A stretch of 18,157 nt of DNA, from assembly GCA_937959095.1 (NCBI GenBank), contig CALGLY010000489.1:1-18157 (forward strand), given 5' to 3'. Numbering within the stretch: position 1 is the stretch's first letter; the number at the start of each line of letters is the position of its first letter. Origin of the DNA: an uncultured Saprospiraceae bacterium. GTDB taxonomy: Bacteria; Bacteroidota; Bacteroidia; Chitinophagales; Saprospiraceae. Below are positions 13,747 to 18,157 of this stretch, piece by piece. The position numbers and the translations under genes were made by a program. A model generated the notes under the pieces. It ran no database searches. It saw only the letters and a list, made by a program, of their open reading frames with translations, and had not been told where the DNA came from.

Positions 13747-15156
13747 ATGCAAAAAAGCCAGCTTATCAATATATTGAAGACTTTTTCGAAGAAAGAAATT
13801 AGAGATTGCCGTAAGTGGCTAGGCTCTCCCTATCACAATCAGCGAGAAGACTGTATTCTTTTATTTAATTATCTCTGTGAGCATTTGCAGGAAGAAGAAG
13901 CCCTACTTAAAGAACGCGTATATCGAAGTATATTTTCTAAAGCTCCTTTCGATGATGCCCGTATGCGACAGACGATGCACTTCTTGCTGAAAGTAATAGA
14001 AGATTTTCTATCCTACGAAGCTTTTAGTAAGGATACCATTCAATCGAAAATCACCTTAGCACAGCTCTATCGAAAACGAAGCTTAGATACTCTATATCAT
14101 AAAACCTTAAAAGGCGCGCAAAAAGTACATCAGAGTTTGCCACATCGAGATGAAGCATTTTTTCAGAAAGAATTAGCTATTCTTCGTGAAAAATACGAAT
14201 ATCTAGAAGAAAGCCAACAGCGTAGTGCAAGCATGAACCTGCAAGAAATATCGGATACCCTCGATAGAACCTTTATTACTAGTAAGCTAAAACAGGCTTG
14301 CATGATGATAGCCCACCAAAAAGTGTATAAGATAGAATACGAGATTGGAATTTTATCAAGGATATTAGATTATGTAGTAGAAAATAATCTTTTAGAAATC
14401 CCTGCCATTTCTATCTACTTCTATATTTATAAAATCTCGGAAGCAGAAGCCGATGAAGAATCCTTTGAGAAAGTAAAAAAACTCGCTGCCGAATATGCCC
14501 ATCTTTTTTCTAATGCAGAAGCAACTGATATTTATTTAATGGCAGTTAATTATTGTATTCGACAAATCAATAAAGGAAAAAGAGAGTTTATTCCTGAAAT
14601 GTTTCAGCTTTATAAGGAAGGCATTGAACGAAAAATATTCATTGTAGATGGTATTATCGACCGATTCCTATTTCGGAATATCGTGACCGCAGGTTCTTAC
14701 TTGAAAGAATTTGATTGGTTAGAAAACTTTACAGAGCAATATCAATATTATCTAGATGCCCGTTATCGAGATGATTATGTGAATTTGAGCAAAAGTATGA
14801 TTCTCTACAATAAAAAAGATTATGATACTGCTATGCGCTTACTCACACAATACGACTTTAAGGATACCCTTATCAACTTGAATGGTAAAGCGATGCTTAT
14901 AAAAATGTATTATGAGTTAAAAGAAATTTCAGCTTTAGAGTCGCTAATTGATAGTGCTACTGTATTTGTGAAACGAAAAAAAGACCTCACAAATAACTAC
15001 AAGCTCCTTTATAACAACCTTATTAAGTATACAAAGAAACTTCTACGTGTAAATCCCTATGATAAAGCAAAAAAAGAAAAACTGCGGCAAGAAATTATGG
15101 CGGCCAATCCCTTGATAGAGAAGCGATGGTTTTTGGAGCAATTGGGTAAATTATAA
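13747..15156 (+). CDS. Hypothetical helical protein, family not recognised
   Basis: 469 residues from the ATG at 13747. There is no signal peptide or membrane segment. It is rich in Lys, Glu, Tyr and Leu, and reads as almost continuous amphipathic helices (for example residues 120-200 and 330-440), consistent with a TPR-like or other alpha-solenoid fold. The N-terminus has a distinctive block, LINILKTFSKKEIRDCRKWLGSPYHNQREDC, that could be a small helical domain: basic, then Ser-Pro-Tyr. The middle has an acidic helix (SEAEADEESFEKVKKLAAEYAHLF). I see no catalytic motif, metal-binding cluster or nucleotide-binding loop. From memory, Saprospiria genomes carry paralogous proteins of this kind starting with an SPYF/Y-N-like block; I could not check this. 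It is convergent with iscA across a terminator. A scaffold or regulatory role is possible but unproven. Confidence 0.75.
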   Translation: MQKSQLINILKTFSKKEIRDCRKWLGSPYHNQREDCILLFNYLCEHLQEEEALLKERVYRSIFSKAPFDDARMRQTMHFLLKVIEDFLSYEAFSKDTIQSKITLAQLYRKRSLDTLYHKTLKGAQKVHQSLPHRDEAFFQKELAILREKYEYLEESQQRSASMNLQEISDTLDRTFITSKLKQACMMIAHQKVYKIEYEIGILSRILDYVVENNLLEIPAISIYFYIYKISEAEADEESFEKVKKLAAEYAHLFSNAEATDIYLMAVNYCIRQINKGKREFIPEMFQLYKEGIERKIFIVDGIIDRFLFRNIVTAGSYLKEFDWLENFTEQYQYYLDARYRDDYVNLSKSMILYNKKDYDTAMRLLTQYDFKDTLINLNGKAMLIKMYYELKEISALESLIDSATVFVKRKKDLTNNYKLLYNNLIKYTKKLLRVNPYDKAKKEKLRQEIMAANPLIEKRWFLEQLGKL

Positions 15157-15187
15157 TTAGCAAGCACGCTCAAGATGCCTGCTAATT
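15155..15187. terminator. Shared terminator between convergent genes
   Basis: AATTAGCA (15155-15162) pairs exactly with TGCTAATT (15180-15187), with one further G-C pair across a bulge and a loop of about 15 nt. It overlaps the stop codon of the 469-residue protein and ends 3 bp from the iscA stop, filling the 34-bp convergent gap. Short T/A-rich flanks on both sides fit a modest bidirectional terminator. Confidence 0.6.
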
Positions 15188-15190
15188 TTA

Positions 15191-15517
15191 CTACACGGCA
15201 AAACTCTCTCCACAACCACACTCGCGCTCGGCGTTGGGATTCTGGAAGAAAAAACCTTTGCCTTCCAAACCACCCGAAAACTCCAAGGTAGAGTTGCAGA
15301 GATAAAGAAAGCTCTTTAAATCTGTCACTACTTTCACCTCATTATCCTCGAAGATCTGGTCGTTGGGCTGCATTTCATTATCGAAATCCATGTTGTAGGA
15401 TAAGCCCGAACAACCACCACTCGTCACACTTACGCGCACGAAGTAATCTGTATCCATACTATTTTGAGTGCGAATGGAAGTAATTTGCTCTTTCGCACTA
15501 TCTGCTACAAACAACAT
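15191..15517 (-). CDS. iscA: A-type iron-sulfur carrier IscA
   Basis: 108 residues from the ATG at 15517, the normal size (E. coli 107). The frame stays open to 15592, but the extra 25 residues are encoded by the AATTGAAAATT repeat and start with TTG, so they are rejected. The three cluster or iron ligands are in place: Cys36 (SGGCSGLSY), Cys100 and Cys102 (ECGCGESF). The body has the HesB/IscA pattern (DFDNE..VVTDLKSFLYLCNSTLEFSGGLEGKGFFFQNPNA). It should accept Fe-S clusters from IscU and pass them to target proteins, especially [4Fe-4S] enzymes, in the cytoplasm. Last gene of an iscS-iscU-iscA operon, separated from iscU by 85 bp containing an inverted repeat. The ribosome-binding region (AAAGAAT) is weak. 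Confidence 0.93.
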   Translation of the reverse strand: MLFVADSAKEQITSIRTQNSMDTDYFVRVSVTSGGCSGLSYNMDFDNEMQPNDQIFEDNEVKVVTDLKSFLYLCNSTLEFSGGLEGKGFFFQNPNAERECGCGESFAV

Positions 15518-15523
15518 ATTCTT

Positions 15524-15596
15524 TGAATTGAAAATTGAAAATTGAAAATGTAAAGTGAGTTTAATTCTCAATTTTACATTCTCAATTTTCAATTAA
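15524..15596. repeat. AATTGAAAATT word repeat with inverted copy, iscU-iscA spacer
   Basis: Tandem copies of the word TTGAAAA (about 15527-15549) followed by TGTAAA, then an inverted copy ending TCAATTTTCAATT (to about 15593). A 22-bp arm pair matches with one mismatch. It occupies nearly the whole iscU-iscA spacer. It could form a hairpin in the operon mRNA and lower iscA output relative to iscU. Confidence 0.75.
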
Positions 15597-15602
15597 TACT
15601 AA

Positions 15603-15992
15603 TTATGCTGGAATTGCATTCTTTGCTTTGTAATCCTTAATGGCTGCTTTGATCGCATCTTCTGCTAATACAGAACAGTGAATCTTTACAGGTGGCAATG
15701 CCAACTCCTCCACGATTGCCATATTATCAATAGCCATTGCATCATCTAGCGACTTTCCTTTTAGCCACTCGGTAGCTAAAGAAGAAGAAGCAATTGCAGA
15801 ACCACAGCCAAAAGTCTTGAACTTCGCATCTTCTATCACGCCTGCTTCATCTACTTGAATCTGTAGACGCATCACATCACCACATTCAGGTGCTCCTACT
15901 AAGCCTGTCCCTACTTGCTTGCTATTCTTTGGTAAAGTACCTACATTCTTTGGATGCTTAAAGTGATCCATTAATTTATCTGAATAAGCCAT
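15603..15992 (-). CDS. iscU: Iron-sulfur cluster scaffold IscU
   Basis: 129 residues, matching E. coli IscU (128) almost position by position. Scaffold residues: Cys37 and Asp39 (GAPECGDVM), Cys63 (TFGCGSAIASSS), His105 and Cys106 (LPPVKIHCS). The LPPVK segment at 99-103 is the site recognised by the HscA chaperone in systems that have it, yet hscA and hscB are not adjacent here. It receives sulfur from IscS and builds [2Fe-2S] and [4Fe-4S] clusters in the cytoplasm. It lies 80 bp downstream of iscS on the same strand and upstream of iscA, so an operon is likely. The ATG at 15992 gives the standard N-terminus MAYSDKLMDHF. Confidence 0.97.
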   Translation of the reverse strand: MAYSDKLMDHFKHPKNVGTLPKNSKQVGTGLVGAPECGDVMRLQIQVDEAGVIEDAKFKTFGCGSAIASSSLATEWLKGKSLDDAMAIDNMAIVEELALPPVKIHCSVLAEDAIKAAIKDYKAKNAIPA

Positions 15993-16002
15993 GCTTTCTA
16001 TT

Positions 16003-16064
16003 TATTGAAACATATAAAACATATAAAAAAGAAACTTTCTTATAGATTTTATATCGTTTAAAAA
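16003..16064. repeat. CATATAA word repeat in the iscS-iscU spacer
   Basis: CATATAA occurs at 16011 and 16020 (9-bp period), followed by an imperfect inverted partner at 16040-16059 (TTATAGATTTTATATCGTTT) and a small AAGAAA/TTTCTT dyad between. The word and its period match the left arm of the 5103-5237 element, so both probably belong to one repeat family. Confidence 0.55.
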
Positions 16065-16072
16065 ATTCAAAA

Positions 16073-17290
16073 TTAGTGTTCTGCCCAGACTACTTTGTCC
16101 AAGTCTACACCTTCTTTATACATCTCCCATATTGGGCTAAGGTCACGCATGTGATTCACACCCGTCTTCAATTGCTCTACGGTGTAGTCAATTTCTTCTT
16201 CGGTAGTGAAGCGTCCGAGACTGAAACGAATAGAAGAGTGCGCTAAATCATCACCTAAACCAAGTGCTACTAACACATAAGAAGGTTCTAAAGAAGCCGA
16301 AGTACAAGCTGAACCCGATGATACTGCAATCTCTTGGTTAAACATCATCATCAGTCCTTCTCCTTCCACGTGCTTGAATGAAATATTCGCTACATGTGGC
16401 ATGCGGTGCTCTTCATTTCCATTTATATAGACTTCCTCTAGCTGTGACGCTAGTGCTGCTTGTAGTTTATCGCGCAATACACTTAGGCGAGCAGCATCTT
16501 GGGCCATTTCTGCCTTTGCGATTTCTGCTGCTTTCCCGAAGCCTACAATACCTGGAACATTCAGCGTACCTGAACGCATTCCGCGCTCGTGTCCGCCGCC
16601 GTCCATTTGTGCAGTTACTTTCACACGTGGCTTCTTTCGGTTCACAAATAATGCACCTACGCCCTTCGGCCCGTACATTTTGTGTCCTGTGAATGCCATT
16701 AAGTGAATGCCTGTTTCTTTTGGAAGGGTTGGTATTTTACCTACAGCTTGTGTCGCATCACTAAAGAATAAGACACCATGCTTTTCGCAGATTTCACCAA
16801 TCGCTTTCATTGGCTGGATAACACCTGTTTCGTTATTTGCCCACATCACCGATACCAAAATGGTCTTATCCGTGATGGCAGCTTCTAACTCACCGAGGTC
16901 TATCAAACCATCTTCTTTCACATCCAAGTACGTTACTTGGCCGCCTAGCTTCTCTATCTTAGCACACGCATCGAGTACCGCTTTATGCTCGGTCTTCACC
17001 GTGATAATATGGTTGCCTTTGCGTGCATACATTTCGTATACGCCTTTCAACGCCAAGTTATCCGATTCTGTCGCCCCTGATGTGAAGATGATTTCTTTTG
17101 AATCTACTTCCAATAAGTTTGCGATTTGTTCTCTCGCATAATCTACCGCTTCTTCTGCTTCCCAACCAAACGGGTGGTTTCGACTAGCAGCATTTCCTGG
17201 GTGCTTGTAGAACCAAGGCACCATCGCATCCACCACGCGCGGGTCGCAAGGTGTTGTTGCATTATTGTCAAGATAAATTCTTCTTCCCAT
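16073..17290 (-). CDS. iscS: Cysteine desulfurase IscS
   Basis: 405 residues (E. coli 404). A PLP enzyme converting cysteine to alanine and delivering the sulfur as a persulfide. Seen: YLDNNATTP at the N-terminus; [10 protein letters not shown] (71-80), phosphate-binding; His102 (TEHKAVLDA); Asp178 and Gln181 (SDATQAVGK); the PLP lysine Lys204 ([10 protein letters not shown]); and the mobile catalytic Cys329 ([14 protein letters not shown]), the class I loop. The C-terminal tail ..[10 protein letters not shown] fits the region that binds IscU. The ATG at 17290 is the only sensible start. First gene of iscS-iscU-iscA; a TACTTTTG box lies 59 bp upstream. No iscR, hscBA or fdx is seen in the window, although genes beyond 17500 are in the same direction and unrelated. 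Confidence 0.97.
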   Translation of the reverse strand: MGRRIYLDNNATTPCDPRVVDAMVPWFYKHPGNAASRNHPFGWEAEEAVDYAREQIANLLEVDSKEIIFTSGATESDNLALKGVYEMYARKGNHIITVKTEHKAVLDACAKIEKLGGQVTYLDVKEDGLIDLGELEAAITDKTILVSVMWANNETGVIQPMKAIGEICEKHGVLFFSDATQAVGKIPTLPKETGIHLMAFTGHKMYGPKGVGALFVNRKKPRVKVTAQMDGGGHERGMRSGTLNVPGIVGFGKAAEIAKAEMAQDAARLSVLRDKLQAALASQLEEVYINGNEEHRMPHVANISFKHVEGEGLMMMFNQEIAVSSGSACTSASLEPSYVLVALGLGDDLAHSSIRFSLGRFTTEEEIDYTVEQLKTGVNHMRDLSPIWEMYKEGVDLDKVVWAEH

Positions 17291-17317
17291 TATCTATATT
17301 TGAATAGAATAGTTTAT

Positions 17318-17332
17318 TTAGATTGAATCTAA
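17318..17332. promoter_or_regulatory. Dyad in the isc operon leader
   Basis: Perfect 15-bp dyad TTAGATT-G-AATCTAA, 28 bp upstream of the iscS ATG and inside the expected leader. Its position suits an operator or a small RNA hairpin. It does not look like the E. coli IscR site, and no regulator gene is adjacent. Confidence 0.35.
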
Positions 17333-17348
17333 TTACTTAATTAGAGTA

Positions 17349-17356
17349 CAAAAGTA
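17349..17356 (-). promoter_or_regulatory. Candidate -7 box of the isc operon
   Basis: TACTTTTG on the minus strand, a perfect TAnnTTTG, 59 bp upstream of iscS. No TTG is found 17-23 nt further upstream, so only the -7 half supports it. The predicted leader of about 50 nt contains the TTAGATT dyad. Confidence 0.42.
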
Positions 17357-17425
17357 ACGAATTCCTTTCTAAAAAGTTCGTTTCAGTGCCTCGTTTTGAA
17401 TAGAAATTGATTGCAATTTGACATA

Positions 17426-17454
17426 GTGGGTGTCTTATCAATGACATAAGCCAC
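17426..17454. terminator. Weak hairpin beyond the barrel pseudogene
   Basis: GTGG..CTTAT with ATAAG..CCAC on the minus strand (loop GTCATTG), about 45 bp after the stop of the broken barrel gene. The stem is interrupted and the tail poor, so terminator function is doubtful. Confidence 0.25.
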
Positions 17455-17499
17455 TTTTCAAAGAGCTTGTTTGGAATTTTTCACGAAAATCCTGCTTAC

Positions 17500-17965
17500 C
17501 TAAAAACCAAGGCCTATCCCTGCATAAACGCCTTCAGGATAGCCAATTCCTGCACGAAAAACATATCCATTTTTCTTTTCGTTTCGGTAGCCAGCTGAAA
17601 TAACGGGGGAAACAGCAATGCTTTCCAAAGTAAGCTCTGGACTGCCATTATGTAAATAGCCTATGCCAAGTACCAATTCCAGGTGAGCATTCATTTTATT
17701 AGTTCTTGCTGAAATGCCTGTAAATGCATTTACGCCACCACTACTCCAAAAGCCCCAAACGCCACCACCAACTCGTGCAGCTAAGGTTTTGATAAAGCGA
17801 TCTTCTTCTGCTTTATAGAAGAGGCGTTCGTAGTTTACGATTGATTGCTCCGCCTAGTAGAATAGTACTTAAGTCGGCATGAATTACATTTCTAGAATCT
17901 TGTGCTTCGGCTTGAATTTGGAAAATAAATAAACCAAGGATAAAGAGGAAAATTGATTTTTTCAT
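17500..17965 (-). pseudogene. Outer-membrane beta-barrel-like protein broken by a 4-bp duplication
   Basis: The ATG at 17965 starts a signal peptide MKKSIFLFILGLFIFQIQAEAQ, followed by DSRNVIHADLSTILLGGAI. At 17839-17846 the sequence GATT is present twice in tandem; reading continues as NRKLRTPLL and stops. Removing one GATT restores ..GGAIVNYERLFYKAEEDRFIKTLAARVGGGVWG.. and joins the downstream frame ending ..GYVFRAGIGYPEGVYAGIGLGF, giving about 154 residues. The alternating aromatic and glycine strands, the internal repair and the terminal phenylalanine are typical of small outer-membrane barrel proteins of Bacteroidota. No known specific function. The rest of the frame is intact, so the break is recent, reversible by slippage, or a sequencing error. 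It is upstream of and codirectional with iscS (209 bp apart). Confidence 0.85.
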
Positions 17966-18157
17966 AGTGTGTTGTTTTTGATTGCTTATTAAACGACTCA
18001 CTAAGCTCGACTTTAACCATTGGCAGTTAGCTTTTGGCTTTTAGCTACAAGTGTTTATAAATCAGATATTTAGTTTTATCACGCTCGTTGTTTTACAAGG
18101 AGTGTAAGAAAATAACCTTATGACCTTGTCACTTTAAGCAGCCAAGGGCTAATAGCC
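17966..18157. other. Window edge, no gene; AGCTTTTGGC word repeat
   Basis: No gene is seen. At about 18022-18050 the sequence GTTAGCTTTTGGCTTTTAGC repeats the word TAGCTTTTGGC imperfectly, and the last bases of the window (GCCAAGGGCTAATAGCC) could be part of a related arm that continues outside. The promoter of the barrel gene should be in this stretch; I found no clear box. Confidence 0.45.

Noticed and set aside
16378..17326. Plus-strand frames of 66-144 residues across iscS
   Set aside because: Shadows of iscS, which has every catalytic residue on the minus strand.

Overview
The window looks like ordinary chromosome from a Bacteroidota bacterium, most likely the Saprospiria/Chitinophagia side of the phylum. 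Reasons: two proteins end in type IX secretion (T9SS) type A sorting domains; promoter-like sites resemble the Bacteroidota TTG-N-TAnnTTTG pattern; Shine-Dalgarno sequences are absent or poor before most starts; gene gaps are AT-rich; and a three-gene Isc cluster is present. The class assignment is inference. No phage, plasmid, IS transposase, CRISPR array, tRNA or rRNA was recognised.

Layout. 1-1600: a very small secreted T9SS-tail protein and a histidine-phosphatase-fold protein, both on the minus strand. 2013-7482: three plus-strand genes, a lipoprotein M48 metalloprotease, an aminopeptidase P (M24B) and an MMPL/RND-type membrane transporter. 7671-8897 (minus): a glutaryl-CoA-dehydrogenase-like acyl-CoA dehydrogenase. 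9301-9693 (plus): dihydroneopterin aldolase FolB. 10441-13365 (minus): a 974-residue secreted protein with seven propeller-like repeats, an SdrD-like B domain, a CARDB/DUF11-like domain and a T9SS tail. 13747-15156 (plus): a 469-residue all-helical protein that I cannot assign. 15191-17290 (minus): iscS-iscU-iscA. 17500-17965 (minus): an outer-membrane barrel-like gene broken by a 4-bp tandem duplication.

How the genes fit together. iscS, iscU and iscA form a compact Fe-S assembly operon (desulfurase, scaffold, A-type carrier). The aminopeptidase and transporter genes are codirectional, but their 156-bp gap is filled by an inverted repeat, so co-transcription is uncertain. The remaining genes are single housekeeping, envelope or secretion genes with no shared pathway that I can defend.

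The most notable content lies between the genes. Nearly every gap carries a long, often nested inverted repeat: a perfect 41-bp pair filling the gap between two convergent stop codons; a roughly 335-bp composite palindrome between divergent genes; a 30-bp imperfect pair running up to the transporter start; short-word repeats in the isc spacers; and a row of about eight hairpins across a 747-bp gap. The arms differ in sequence but share a plan (tandem A/T-rich words plus inverted copies), which suggests dispersed palindromic repeats reused as terminators or leaders. I see no clear new multigene system; the intergenic palindromes are the best candidates for undescribed biology.
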